In this document: piece after piece, positions 1-8,686 of the stretch
How positions within the stretch are numbered: the first letter of the stretch is position 1
How the letters are laid out: every line of letters starts with the position of its first letter
Source of the DNA: JAZDJP01 sp043803805
Lineage (GTDB): Bacteria; Planctomycetota; JAZDJP01
Length of the DNA: 64,000 nt
NCBI GenBank assembly: GCA_043803805.1
Contig: JAZDJP010000084.1
Coordinates: 121,673-185,672 of the forward strand
Direction of reading: 5' to 3'
Notes under the pieces: model-generated
What the model was told of the DNA's origin: nothing
The model's database searches: none
Seen by the model: the letters and a program-made list of their open reading frames with translations, nothing else
Position numbers and translations under genes: made by a program

Positions 1-990
1 CTCGGCAATCCGACGCGCCTCCAACATCGTTCGTTCCGGTTCCGCAAACCGGAACCAGAAACGCAGAAACGGGTCCGAGATGCGATAGAGGGATTGCTTG
101 CTGTCGCGAGGGGATGCCCCGAAGGGACAATCCCGTCGAACAAGATCCAATTCGATCAATCGTTGGAGAGGACGGGACAGGGCGGTGGCGGGTTTTCCCA
201 GTCGCGAAGCGATCTCGGACGGCCGGTGGCACCCGCTCCCGATGAGTGAAAGAATGGAGACCGCGCCGGCGGTTTCCCGCATGTCCTCCTGAAGAAGCCG
301 GTCGGCCTCTCCATGGAGGACACCCAGGGGATCAAACACGAGTCGTTCCAGGGATTCCTCCCGGTTTTGGCATTCCGATGCGAGTTCCCAGTATCGGGGA
401 ATTCCGCCCCATACCGCATATGCTTCCATGGCCGGAACGGCGTCTGTGATGGAGAGCGCCTTGCGGATCCATCCCGCCGGAATCGGGGTAATACGCAGGA
501 TTTCGTCCGCGCGACCGTAAAGCGGCGCCGTGCGGTCGAGAATCAATCCCTGCATCATCCGCTGGGAGGAACCGCATAACACCAGATGAATTCCCTTTCC
601 TTGTCCGGCATCCAGTCGTTTCTGCAGGATGCTCGGGACTTCCGGTGCAGCCGAGGCGAGATACGGAAACTCATCCAATACGAGAGACATCCCCGGGCGG
701 GCGGTTTCCCACCATGCCCGGAAAAGCGCATCCCAGTCCGGATAGATCACACGGTCGAATCCAGGGAGAAGCCGGGCGATTTCCCGTGCCGTTCCCTCCC
801 GTTGCAGGGGGCTTTCCCGTTCATCCGCGACATAGAATACGGTGGAGTCAGGAAGGAACACCTCCTGGAGCAATCGTGACTTCCCGCAACGGCGGCGTCC
901 GTAAAGCGTCGCGAAAGCGCCATCCCGGTGTTTTTTCATCCGTCGGAGCCGGGCGATTTCTTCGGAACGATCCAGAAATTCCAGTTTCAT
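1..990 (-). CDS. Archaeal-type AAA ATPase (PF01637-like), 3' end outside window
   Basis: The frame is open from an ATG at 988-990 down to base 1 without a stop, so the C-terminus lies outside the window. The N-terminus carries a P-loop GRRRCGKS at residues 31-38. A hydrophobic strand ending in LVLDEF (Asp106, Glu107) fits Walker B, and a winged-helix-like stretch (residues about 260-300, RPSEIASRLGK) follows. This order is typical of the archaeal ATPase family, usually about 450 aa with a C-terminal DUF234-type nuclease-like domain, which would be off-window. The role of these single-gene ATPases is poorly known; mobile or defence associations are common. An AAAGGA ribosome binding site sits 4 nt before the ATG, and a promoter lies at 1047-1074. 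No neighbouring gene suggests a partner. Confidence 0.85.
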   Translation of the reverse strand, partial: MKLEFLDRSEEIARLRRMKKHRDGAFATLYGRRRCGKSRLLQEVFLPDSTVFYVADERESPLQREGTAREIARLLPGFDRVIYPDWDALFRAWWETARPGMSLVLDEFPYLASAAPEVPSILQKRLDAGQGKGIHLVLCGSSQRMMQGLILDRTAPLYGRADEILRITPIPAGWIRKALSITDAVPAMEAYAVWGGIPRYWELASECQNREESLERLVFDPLGVLHGEADRLLQEDMRETAGAVSILSLIGSGCHRPSEIASRLGKPATALSRPLQRLIELDLVRRDCPFGASPRDSKQSLYRISDPFLRFWFRFAEPERTMLEARRIAE

Positions 991-1046
991 GAAATCCTTT
1001 CCATGCGTAAACCGAAAAGATATGACTGGTGTTGGATTGTGTTGTT

Positions 1047-1074
1047 ATTATGCCACAGACGCATTATGCAGCAA
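1047..1074 (-). promoter_or_regulatory. Sigma-70-like promoter of the ATPase gene
   Basis: Read on the minus strand, TTGCTG (1069-1074) is followed after 16 nt by CATAAT (1047-1052), about 57 nt upstream of the ATPase start. The two hexamers and the spacer fit a housekeeping-type promoter. The two boxes also contain an inverted CATAAT/ATTATG motif, so the site could instead bind a regulator. Confidence 0.45.
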
Positions 1075-1079
1075 GGACA

Positions 1080-1285
1080 TAATAACCGCGGCCAATGAAT
1101 CCGGGGAATTGCGATATTTATACATGCGATGAATAAATATCACGACGTGTGGGGGCTCTCGAGGGTTTATATGTGGTCAAAAACACTTTGATGAAAATCC
1201 CGTTCATGGTGAGCATTCCTTCGATAAACTCAGGATGAGCGGACTTCGATAAACCTGTCTGCCGGTAGGTTCAAGATGAGCGGAT
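1080..1285. other. Non-coding stretch with dispersed repeat debris
   Basis: No gene is visible between the ATPase promoter and the stop of the GT-C-like gene. The right half holds a dispersed repeat: a 25-bp unit at 1197-1221, then two imperfect copies of a CTCAGGATGAGCGGA-like unit (around 1229-1243 and 1272-1286). The same words occur at 3279-3303 and 31991-32122. They resemble a widespread intergenic repeat known from many environmental genomes (from memory). Confidence 0.6.
1197..1221 (+). repeat. 25-bp dispersed repeat, left inverted copy
   Basis: Core CCCGTTCATGGTGAGCATT. The reverse complement at 3279-3303 matches at 24 of 25 positions, so the two copies bracket the membrane protein gene 1286-3190 as inverted repeats. 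A third copy in direct orientation lies at about 32022-32046. Confidence 0.8.
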
Positions 1286-3190
1286 TTAGCGAATCCGGAA
1301 AATGCTGACGATGGAGTTCCGGAAGACCTCCTCGGTTTCCCGGCATTTCCGGAGACGCCCCCGGATTCCGGGGGCCATCCGTTCCTCGTAGGGGCCGGCC
1401 AGAACGTAGGCCGCCCGGTTCCGACGGGCGATGGAGGATATCCGGCGGGTGTCCTCCGATCGGTAGGCTTCCCAGATTTCCTCTCTCAACGTGAGGGCGC
1501 CGGTATCGTCGGGTCTGAAGACCTGTGTGTGATAATCATCGCCAAGCACAACGTTTCTTCCGGACAGTGATGCCGGAATCGTAACATAACGCCCCCGGGG
1601 GGGAAGAATCAGAAGCCGGTCCTCCGGACGGGTGTTCCCGGCGATCCACCGGTACGCGGCGGCCTCGTCGGACGGTATGGCCAGGTGAGCCCCGCGCAGA
1701 CCGGAGGAAACCGCGACGTCCATGCCGAGGGTGAGGAGGGTGGGCAGAAGGACGCACGCGGGAAGGACGAGCGCCGGCCATCGCCGTGTTTCGATCCGTC
1801 GGGCGATTTCGGATGCGGCCAGCGCGACAAACCCGATCCCGACCACCTTGACGCTTTTCCGAAGGAAGAGTTCGGGGTTGGCGGGTTCCCCGACCGAGAG
1901 GCCGATGGCCAGTCCCGTTGCGGCCAGAAGCAGGATGTCCCGAGGGAGGCGGCCGGCGGGAAATTCCCGGCGGAGGAAGGCCAGTGTCATGATCATCAGT
2001 CCGCCGTATTCCGCCAGGAGGTAAATCGGCAAAATTTTCCAGGCGGCCGGGTACGGGTGAAATCCGATTTGAGGGGCGCCGAAAATTCCGGTGATTCGAA
2101 AGGTGAAAAATCCGGCGGCGGCGGTGAACACGGCGTACAGGAATGGACGGAGGCGTTGTTCTTCCGGCCCGGCGGGAATCAAGGCGGAAAGAATCGCCCA
2201 CGCGACGCCGATGGCGCCGATGAAGGCATCGAATCCGGTGGCGAAAACGGCCAGGGCGGTTCTCCGTCCTCCCGGCTTGAAAAGCGACAGGGACGCCAGA
2301 ATGAGGGAAAGGGCCATGAGGGCATGGGGCTCGTAGAGGAAATCGCGATAAATTCCATGAGACAGGTCGGAAATCGCCAGGGGGACGTCCTCTCCCGCCG
2401 AGGGCACGCGCACAAGGCCGGGAACGAGGGACTCCACGAGCGGTCGGGCGATGGCGTAGACCCCCTTGTAACCGCCGGTCAGGAAAACAAGGGCCATTCC
2501 GGCGGTGATGCCGGTTTTGCGCGATGTGACTTTCCCGACAAGGGAGATCGCCACGCCCAGAAACAGAAATCCGGCCGCGAGGGATGAGGCCATGAGGGCG
2601 GGGATGGCGGGGGCGCCCCATCGGATCAGGGCTCCCGGAAAAAGATGGAAGAACCAGTAGTAATGAAGGGGATGGCCCGCCTGGAAGGGGGTTTCCGGAG
2701 GGAATGAACGGGAGGTGGATGAGGCGATGGCCAAGTGATGGAGAAAGTCAATGTTGAAGTAGGGAGGGTAGAGGAATCGTCCGGCTTGTTCCGTCAGAAG
2801 AAGCATGTAGGGAGGGGCGACCAGAAGAATCTGGAGGAATATGGCAATTACGAACGAACGGGCATCCGTGCCGGAATCCACGGGTGCGGGTTCCGGGGAA
2901 GGGCGTTTGCCGAATAAGAAAAGCGACAGGCTGACAAAGGCTGAAATAAGAACGAATGCGCCCGCGGGCCGGACGATACCGGACAGGAAAATCATGAGGC
3001 CGAAGGCGACCGCCGCCGCGGCCCATCCCCGGGCGGTGTCGCGTTGTCCAAAGGCGCGGCCGGCCGCGATCGCCGGCAGGAGAAACAGGGCCAGCCCTCC
3101 GAGGATTATCGGGGAATCCGGACCGGCAATAAAAATAGCGAGGATGATCGGGAATGCCGCGGCGAGGATGAGTCCGTGATAATATTTCAT
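1286..3190 (-). CDS. Polytopic membrane protein, probable GT-C-type glycosyltransferase
   Basis: The 634-residue protein has many hydrophobic segments through residue about 500 and a soluble C-terminal domain of about 130 residues. A loop in the first third holds the motif HPLHYYWFFHLFPG, reminiscent of PMT/ArnT-like (GT-C) enzymes that use polyprenyl-linked sugars at the membrane. The C-terminus (RWIAGNTRPEDRLLILPPRG) resembles the tail of such proteins. I cannot point to a catalytic Asp with certainty, so specificity is unknown. The gene is divergent from the exopolysaccharide cluster starting at 3358, which supports a surface-glycan role. ATG at 3190 is chosen because no earlier in-frame start is visible, although no good ribosome binding site precedes it. 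Inverted dispersed repeats flank the gene. Confidence 0.7.
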   Translation of the reverse strand: MKYYHGLILAAAFPIILAIFIAGPDSPIILGGLALFLLPAIAAGRAFGQRDTARGWAAAAVAFGLMIFLSGIVRPAGAFVLISAFVSLSLFLFGKRPSPEPAPVDSGTDARSFVIAIFLQILLVAPPYMLLLTEQAGRFLYPPYFNIDFLHHLAIASSTSRSFPPETPFQAGHPLHYYWFFHLFPGALIRWGAPAIPALMASSLAAGFLFLGVAISLVGKVTSRKTGITAGMALVFLTGGYKGVYAIARPLVESLVPGLVRVPSAGEDVPLAISDLSHGIYRDFLYEPHALMALSLILASLSLFKPGGRRTALAVFATGFDAFIGAIGVAWAILSALIPAGPEEQRLRPFLYAVFTAAAGFFTFRITGIFGAPQIGFHPYPAAWKILPIYLLAEYGGLMIMTLAFLRREFPAGRLPRDILLLAATGLAIGLSVGEPANPELFLRKSVKVVGIGFVALAASEIARRIETRRWPALVLPACVLLPTLLTLGMDVAVSSGLRGAHLAIPSDEAAAYRWIAGNTRPEDRLLILPPRGRYVTIPASLSGRNVVLGDDYHTQVFRPDDTGALTLREEIWEAYRSEDTRRISSIARRNRAAYVLAGPYEERMAPGIRGRLRKCRETEEVFRNSIVSIFRIR

Positions 3191-3278
3191 CAGAAGTGTG
3201 ATGGGTTGATATTCCAGCGATGGTACAATTTATGCGGTTGCCTGTCCATGTTTTGATAAATCCGTTATGTTAAGTTTT

Positions 3279-3303
3279 AAGGGATGCTCACCATGAACGG
3301 GAT
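3279..3303 (-). repeat. 25-bp dispersed repeat, right inverted copy
   Basis: The reverse complement of 1197-1221 with one mismatch. It lies in the 167-bp divergent gap between the GT-C-like gene and the Wzy/WaaL-like gene, so promoters for both genes must be close to it. Confidence 0.8.
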
Positions 3304-3357
3304 ATTTGCCATAAAATCCTTTGAAACCAACGGATTGGGATTGACGATACAAGGGAT

Positions 3358-4965
3358 ATGATGCGCGGTCCGACAAACGATCGGCTGTTTCTGCCCGAAG
3401 GAAGGAAGACGGAGGGGGCGACACGCGAGGTGGTCTTCACGTTTTTCCTCGTTTTGGGATTTGCCCTGACTCTGACGGGTATTACCGTCCCTTACCGGGG
3501 GGTCCACATTCCGTTTCCGGTGATGGTGGCGCTGGGATTTCTCTTCACGGGGTATTGTCTGCGTCTGGCCCTCGAGGACTTTCATAAAATCATGCTTCTG
3601 TTTGCCGTGTACATCCCGTTTCAAAAGGAATTGGCGGGGGACTTCGGGGGGCTCCTGCGGGCATTCAACATGACGAATATTTTAATCCTCACCATGGCCC
3701 TGGGCTGGTTTTCGCAGTCGTTTTTGGAGGGGCGTTCCGTTTATAAACGGCGTTCGGCCGATCTCCCGGTATTCCTTTTCATGTTTTTAGGTTCGATATC
3801 CCTGATTCGGTCGGAAATCACTCGTGTGGATCTGGACTTTCTTGAACTCGTGTTCGTTTTGAAACGATGGGCCGAGCCGATGCTGGTGTATTATATTTTT
3901 GTCAATAATATCCGGGACCGCCGGGATGTCTGGTGGGTGGTGTTCGTGGTCTGTCTCATGACGGGTCTGGTCGGGATGATCGGGCTCAAGGAGTATTACA
4001 TTGATATCGGGGGATTGTGGAGGTACCCGTCGTCTTTGGATAGGTGTCGCATCAAGGGCATCGCCGACCAGCCCAATCAGTTCGGGGCGTATTTCTGCTA
4101 CTACTCGTTTTATATGGTCTCATTTTTTTTCCATTATCTGTATGAAAAGAAATTCTGGATTTTCCTCATCCCGATTGCGGTGTGCGGACGCGCCATGTTG
4201 TTGTGTTTTTCCCGGGGGGCGACGATTTCCTTCGCGGTGGCGGCCTATGCGACGACGTGGTTCTGGAACCGGAAGGTGGCGTTGTTGCTTCTGACTCCGG
4301 TCCTATGTTATTTCGTGATGAATCCGGATATGATTCCTTCAGTGATTATGGGGCGTTTAAAGCCCACCGTGGAAACGGTCCGGGAATACGGTCCCGGGAA
4401 TGCGCGTGAGACCATCGGGGAAATGGATGCCAGCGCGTATGGCCGTATCAACCTGTGGTACCTTGGCGTTCAAATCGTCAAACGGAATCCTGTTTTCGGC
4501 GTTGGGTTTGGTAATTACCCGAGGGTCTCCCAGGAACTTGCTCGGGAAGGGGTGGAGGTTCCATTTGGAGGGTTGGTCACGGAGCAGTGGGATCCACACA
4601 GTACATACGTGGCCATTGCCACGGAAATGGGGGTTCCGGCGCTGATTCTGTTTTTGCTTATACTAGGGATTTTCGCGAAGAGCGCGTGGGGGATATGTCG
4701 CGGAAGTCATGACCGGTTTTTCAGGAGTATCGCGGTTGGTTATCTGGGGGGCATGGTCGGATTGCTCGTCGTCAATATTTTTGGTTCGCGCCTCTTCGAC
4801 ACCAACGAGGTCGTGACGCATTTTTGGATCATGTCCGCCGTTATTTTGTGCGTTCGCGATATGGTGGATGAGGAGGTTGCGAAATCCCCGGCGTCGGTGA
4901 ATGTCACGGACTCCGCGTCGTCCGGACGTCATGCTGAGTTAGGCCGGAATCAGTTGGAATCGTGA
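3358..4965 (+). CDS. O-antigen ligase/polymerase-like membrane protein (Wzy/WaaL superfamily)
   Basis: A 535-residue polytopic inner-membrane protein with about ten or more hydrophobic segments. A large periplasmic loop at residues about 330-420 is followed by NPVFGVGFGNYP and, further on, a DPHSTYVAIATEMG motif. That His-containing loop motif is typical of the O-antigen ligase family PF04932, which transfers or polymerises lipid-linked glycans. It opens a co-directional run of polysaccharide genes to 10109, so a role as exopolysaccharide polymerase is likely. Two adjacent ATG codons (3358, 3361) are possible starts. The soluble C-terminal tail of about 50 residues is not conserved-looking. 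Confidence 0.85.
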   Translation: MMRGPTNDRLFLPEGRKTEGATREVVFTFFLVLGFALTLTGITVPYRGVHIPFPVMVALGFLFTGYCLRLALEDFHKIMLLFAVYIPFQKELAGDFGGLLRAFNMTNILILTMALGWFSQSFLEGRSVYKRRSADLPVFLFMFLGSISLIRSEITRVDLDFLELVFVLKRWAEPMLVYYIFVNNIRDRRDVWWVVFVVCLMTGLVGMIGLKEYYIDIGGLWRYPSSLDRCRIKGIADQPNQFGAYFCYYSFYMVSFFFHYLYEKKFWIFLIPIAVCGRAMLLCFSRGATISFAVAAYATTWFWNRKVALLLLTPVLCYFVMNPDMIPSVIMGRLKPTVETVREYGPGNARETIGEMDASAYGRINLWYLGVQIVKRNPVFGVGFGNYPRVSQELAREGVEVPFGGLVTEQWDPHSTYVAIATEMGVPALILFLLILGIFAKSAWGICRGSHDRFFRSIAVGYLGGMVGLLVVNIFGSRLFDTNEVVTHFWIMSAVILCVRDMVDEEVAKSPASVNVTDSASSGRHAELGRNQLES

Positions 4966-5099
4966 TCGTGTCCGACGGATCGAATGACGGCATGAGGGAT
5001 GTCCTGCCGTCGCTGGCCGGGGGGAATGTCCGGGATCGGCGGATCTTCGAGCGCCACGGGGAAATGGCCGCCATCATCTTGGGAAAGGATTTCCCATGA
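4962..5099 (+). CDS. Small ORF (45 codons) of unknown function, possibly a remnant
   Basis: A GTG-initiated frame overlaps the stop of the preceding gene and ends at 5097-5099, filling most of the gap before the deacetylase. The protein begins VIVSDGSNDGMRDVL and ends RIFERHGEMAAIILGKDFP. I do not recognise it. DGSNDG recalls the nucleotide-sugar motif of GT2 enzymes, so this may be a leftover of a deleted glycosyltransferase, or just an in-frame spacer. No ribosome binding site is obvious; translation could be coupled to the upstream gene. Confidence 0.25.
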   Translation: MIVSDGSNDGMRDVLPSLAGGNVRDRRIFERHGEMAAIILGKDFP

Positions 5100-5138
5100 G
5101 ACGGCGGGGCGGTTTCGCGATCTCACGGAGATGATGCG

Positions 5139-6008
5139 ATGGCGGTGACGAACGCGCTGACATTCGATATCGAGGAGTATTTTCACGCCCATAATCTGGA
5201 GGGTGTTGTGTCACGAGGCGACTGGGAAGGTCTGCCCGGGCGCGCAGCGGAGCACACGCGGTTGATATTGCGGTTGTTGCGCGAACACGGGGTCCGGGCG
5301 ACATTTTTCGTGCTGGGATGGGTGGCCGAGAGGCACCCTGACGTTGTGAGAGAGATCGTCGGGGAAGGGCATGAGGTCGGTTCCCACGGCCATGAGCACC
5401 GGCCCCTGTGCCGACAGCGTCCCGGGGAATTTCTGCGGGATCTGGACCGTTCCTGCGAAGCGATTCGGTCGGCGCTGGTGGGGTCCGACGCCCCGCGTTG
5501 CCTGCTCCATGGGTACCGCGCTCCTTCCTTTTCCATCACGCGCGAGACGACATGGGCGTTGGATTTGTTGCGCCAGCGTGGCTTTCGGTATGATTCCAGC
5601 ATATTCCCGATATCCTTTCATGACCGGTATGGGTTTCCCGGGGCGGAGCGGCACGCCCATCGTATCCAGGAGGAATTGTGGGAGTTTCCGATCAGCACGT
5701 TGCGGATTCTCGGGAAAAACTGGCCGGTGGCCGGCGGCGGGTATCTTCGCCTCATGCCCTACGGATGGACGCGATGGGCGATCCGTCGAATCAACCTCCG
5801 GGGGGAGCCTGCGGTGATTTATCTTCACCCGTGGGAATTCGATCCGAAACAGCCGGTCGTCCGTGGCCTCCCGGCGCTGGCGCGATTCCGCCATTACGTC
5901 AACCTGGCGCGGACCGAATCGCGCCTGAGGCGGCTGTTGCGCGATTTCAGGTTCGCCCCCCTGAGCGAGGTGTACGCCCGGGAACTGGGGGGGACGGTAT
6001 GCGGATAG
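5139..6008 (+). CDS. Polysaccharide deacetylase, PEP-CTERM/XrtA-locus type (TIGR03006-like)
   Basis: A NodB-fold carbohydrate esterase that would remove N-acetyl groups from a polysaccharide or its precursor. The 289-aa protein begins with NALTFDIEEYFH (Asp10 in motif 1). It carries the metal-binding SHGHEH (His83, His87), the RAPS motif (residues 127-130) and YLHPWEFD near residue 230. The starting TFDIEEYFH and ending YLHPWEFDP blocks, with the DUF3473-like C-terminal part, are the hallmarks of deacetylases found with exosortase/PEP-CTERM exopolysaccharide loci. No signal peptide is present, so it should act in the cytoplasm. It overlaps the next gene by 10 nt, showing translational coupling. 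No exosortase gene lies in the window. Confidence 0.9.
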   Translation: MAVTNALTFDIEEYFHAHNLEGVVSRGDWEGLPGRAAEHTRLILRLLREHGVRATFFVLGWVAERHPDVVREIVGEGHEVGSHGHEHRPLCRQRPGEFLRDLDRSCEAIRSALVGSDAPRCLLHGYRAPSFSITRETTWALDLLRQRGFRYDSSIFPISFHDRYGFPGAERHAHRIQEELWEFPISTLRILGKNWPVAGGGYLRLMPYGWTRWAIRRINLRGEPAVIYLHPWEFDPKQPVVRGLPALARFRHYVNLARTESRLRRLLRDFRFAPLSEVYARELGGTVCG

Positions 6009-6778
6009 CCGTCGTCACTCAGGAGGAGCCGTTTGTCATCCCCGGGATGCTCCATGCCCTGTATTCCGGCATCGGGAAGCGCGTGGTCGCCACGGTCATT
6101 CTTCCCTCGTTCAATCAGTCCCCGTGGGGGGTGGCCCGGCGCCTTTACGGATTGTACGGGCCGGGGGATTTCGCCCGGCTGGCGGTCCGGTACGCGCTGG
6201 CGATGGGGAAGGCGGGGATCAACCGGTTCCATCCCTGGTTCCATCCGGGCGGCATTCGGGATGTCTCGCGCCGGTTCGGAATCCCCGCATACCGTCCCCG
6301 CCGGATCAACGACCCGGATTTCCTCGATGTGGTCCGAAGGGAGATCCGGCCCGACTTGCTGGTTTCCGTCGCGGCCAGCCAGAAACTGGGGCGGGATCTT
6401 CTTTCAATCCCGTCCCTGGGGGGGATCAATCTTCACTCGGCTCCGCTTCCGCGCTACCGGGGAATGATGCCCAGTTTCTGGGCGATGCTGAACGGGGAAA
6501 CAGAAACCGCGGTGACCGTGCATGTCATGACGGAGGAAATTGACGGAGGAGATATTCTGGTTCAGGAGCCCGTCCGCATCGATCCGGCGAACACCCTGCA
6601 CGACCTGATAAAAACATCGAAAATGGCCGGCGTGGGAGCGTTGCTTCGTGCCATCGACGGGCTGGAGCGCGGGGTGGCCACGCGCAAACCGATGGATCTC
6701 CGGGATGGCTCGTACTTCTCCTTTCCCACCCGGGAGGACGCCGCGCGTTTCCGGAAGAAAGGGTTGAAACTGTTGTAA
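5999..6778 (+). CDS. Formyltransferase-family protein (sugar or methionyl-tRNA formyltransferase-like)
   Basis: Transfers a formyl group, probably from 10-formyl-tetrahydrofolate, to an amino sugar or similar substrate. The 259-aa protein has the family block INLHSAPLPRYRGMMPSFW near residue 143, with the Asn-His pair of the catalytic centre. The matching EEIDGGDIL block near residue 180 supplies the catalytic Asp. It lacks the C-terminal tRNA-binding domain of Fmt, and its place among glycan genes argues for N-formylation of a nucleotide-activated sugar or a glycan. The ATG at 5999 is chosen over longer frames because it starts MRIAVVTQEE, the natural beta-strand start, and overlaps the previous stop by 10 nt. 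Confidence 0.85.
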   Translation: MRIAVVTQEEPFVIPGMLHALYSGIGKRVVATVILPSFNQSPWGVARRLYGLYGPGDFARLAVRYALAMGKAGINRFHPWFHPGGIRDVSRRFGIPAYRPRRINDPDFLDVVRREIRPDLLVSVAASQKLGRDLLSIPSLGGINLHSAPLPRYRGMMPSFWAMLNGETETAVTVHVMTEEIDGGDILVQEPVRIDPANTLHDLIKTSKMAGVGALLRAIDGLERGVATRKPMDLRDGSYFSFPTREDAARFRKKGLKLL

Positions 6779-6782
6779 CCGG

Positions 6783-7910
6783 GTGCGTGAAATGAGCATG
6801 GGAGATGGCTGGCTGATCGGGTTGATGGGAATGGCCCTCTACCCGTACGTGTTCTATCCGCCGGTGGCCTGGCTGCGGGCCCGATGGTTCGGTCGGCGCG
6901 TCGAGGAGGGGGATATTTCCCCGGATGTGACGTTCATTGTTCCCGTGTGTAACGAGGCGGAATTCGTTTCGGCCAAGGTGGAGAACACGCTCGCGCTCGC
7001 CTATCCCGTCGGCCGGATGGAGATCGTGTTTGTGTCCGACGGTTCGACGGACGGGACCGCGGAGCGGATTTCGGCCCTTTCCGGAGAACGGGGGGGGCGA
7101 TTCCGGGTGATTGCGCTCCGGGAAAGACGGGGAAAGATGGGGGCGGTTGCGGAGGCCGTCCGTCGAACGCAGGGGGATGTGGTGATCTTGAGCGACGTGA
7201 CGGCCGAACTCGCTCCGGACGCGGTCACGAAACTGGTCCGGGTGTTTGCCGATCCCCGCGTGGGCGTGGCGGGCGCGGATTTCGTGCTGAGGGGAGGCGG
7301 GGTGTTTCAGCGGTACCGGGGGTTCGACAACTGGTTGCGCCGTTGGGAAAGCCGATGCCACTCGTCAATCGGGCTTTCGGGGACGTGCCTGGCGTTCCGG
7401 CGACAGGTCATTTCGGATCTCCCGGGAGATGTCATACTGGACGACATCTACATCCCGCTCCAGGCGGTCAAGGCGGGGTTCCGCGCGGTCGTCGTGGAGT
7501 CGGTGCTATCGCTGGAATGGACTCGCACGGGATATCCGGAGTTTCACCGGAAGGTGAGGACACTGGCCGGCAATTACCAGATGATGTTCCGGTTTCCATC
7601 CTTGCTCATTCCGCTTCGGAGTCCGGTGGCCTTCGCCTGGTGGTCTCACAAAATACTGCGGTTGGGGACGTCGGTTTTCCTGCTGGCGGCGTACGGGCTG
7701 ACTATGGCGATTTCCGGATTTCGCGGCGTGGGATTCTGGGTTCAAACGGGATTCTATCTCGGTCTGGCATTGGCGTGGCTGTTGTCCCGATGGGGGGCGT
7801 GTCCGGCGGTGGTGCGATCGGTCGCGGACGTGTCCGTCGTGCTGGCCGCCGATCTGGTTTCTCCGCTTTGTTACTGGCGCGGATGGACGGGGGCCCGATG
7901 GCGAAAATGA
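6783..7910 (+). CDS. GT2-family glycosyltransferase with C-terminal membrane segments
   Basis: A membrane-bound inverting glycosyltransferase. The GT-A domain starts VTFIVPVCNEAE, has VFVSDGSTDGT as nucleotide-sugar motif, and ILSDV where the metal-binding motif belongs. The acceptor-side blocks SGTCLAFRR and ILDDIYIPLQAVKAG follow. An N-terminal hydrophobic segment and three or so C-terminal hydrophobic segments (residues about 290-360) anchor it, as in hyaluronan- or poly-GlcNAc-synthase-like GT2 proteins. Starts are possible at GTG 6783, ATG 6792 and ATG 6798; none has a strong ribosome binding site. The 3' end overlaps the next gene by 13 nt, consistent with one polysaccharide operon. Confidence 0.88.
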   Translation: MREMSMGDGWLIGLMGMALYPYVFYPPVAWLRARWFGRRVEEGDISPDVTFIVPVCNEAEFVSAKVENTLALAYPVGRMEIVFVSDGSTDGTAERISALSGERGGRFRVIALRERRGKMGAVAEAVRRTQGDVVILSDVTAELAPDAVTKLVRVFADPRVGVAGADFVLRGGGVFQRYRGFDNWLRRWESRCHSSIGLSGTCLAFRRQVISDLPGDVILDDIYIPLQAVKAGFRAVVVESVLSLEWTRTGYPEFHRKVRTLAGNYQMMFRFPSLLIPLRSPVAFAWWSHKILRLGTSVFLLAAYGLTMAISGFRGVGFWVQTGFYLGLALAWLLSRWGACPAVVRSVADVSVVLAADLVSPLCYWRGWTGARWRK

Positions 7911-8686
7911 ATTTGTTCCCCCTGTTGTTTCACGGGATATCCGGTTCCTCCCGCGAGGAGGCTGGTTTTCGCCCCGAAGAGCGGTTCTATGTGACATCCC
8001 GGGAAAAGTTCCAGGGGTTGGCCGATTGGATTTCTCGGCGTGGATACCGGGTGCTGACGGCGGCTGATCTGCTGGGGGATGAGGAACGTCCGGATATAAC
8101 GCAGGCGACGATCCTTACGTTCGACGATGCACTGCCCAGTCATCACCGGCATGCGCTTCCTGTTCTGGCCGAGCGGAAATTGCATGGCATGTTTTTTCTG
8201 GTGACGGACGACGTTGGAAAACCGGATCGCCTCGGCTGGGGGGATGTCCGCGACCTGGATCATGCGGGCATGACGATCGGGACCCATGGCCGGACACACC
8301 GGTTGTTTTCCCATCTGGGCGCGCGGGAATTGAGGGAGGAGCTGCGGTCATCGAAACGCGAACTGGAGGATCGTCTGGGAAAGGAAGTTCATCTGTGCGC
8401 TCTCCCGGGCGGGGCGTGGCACCCGGACACGGCTGCGGCGGCGCGTGAGTCGGGATACCGGGGGCTTTTAATGTCGGGTGTTCGCCGGCACGTTATTGAT
8501 TCAGTCCCGAAAATCTGGTATCGATTTACCGTCGTGCGGAAGACTCCGTTGGACGACATGGAGGGATTTCTTCTCGGACGAAAGGTGATTCGATTCCGTT
8601 ACCGGGCACGGGCGGCGGCCGTCGCGCTGATCAAGGGTGTTCTGGGCCGGAAATGGTATCGGACACTGAAGGGGTCCTATGGGTGA
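7898..8686 (+). CDS. Second polysaccharide deacetylase (NodB domain)
   Basis: A 262-aa carbohydrate esterase 4 family protein. It shows motif 1 ATILTFDDAL with the catalytic/metal Asp pair, motif 2 GTHGRTHRLFS giving His-x3-His, and LPGGAWHPDT as motif 3. Unlike the deacetylase at 5139 it lacks the TFDIEEYF start and the DUF3473-like tail, so it is a different subfamily and probably acts on another intermediate. The first ATG in the overlap with the GT2 gene, MAKMNLFPLLFHG, gives a usual family start. It overlaps the GT2 gene by 13 nt and the sugar transferase gene by 8 nt. Confidence 0.88.
   Translation: MAKMNLFPLLFHGISGSSREEAGFRPEERFYVTSREKFQGLADWISRRGYRVLTAADLLGDEERPDITQATILTFDDALPSHHRHALPVLAERKLHGMFFLVTDDVGKPDRLGWGDVRDLDHAGMTIGTHGRTHRLFSHLGARELREELRSSKRELEDRLGKEVHLCALPGGAWHPDTAAAARESGYRGLLMSGVRRHVIDSVPKIWYRFTVVRKTPLDDMEGFLLGRKVIRFRYRARAAAVALIKGVLGRKWYRTLKGSYG

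Noticed and set aside
645..992. Plus-strand small frames in the first kilobase
   Set aside because: They are antisense to the ATPase gene, which has a P-loop and continuous frame to the window edge.
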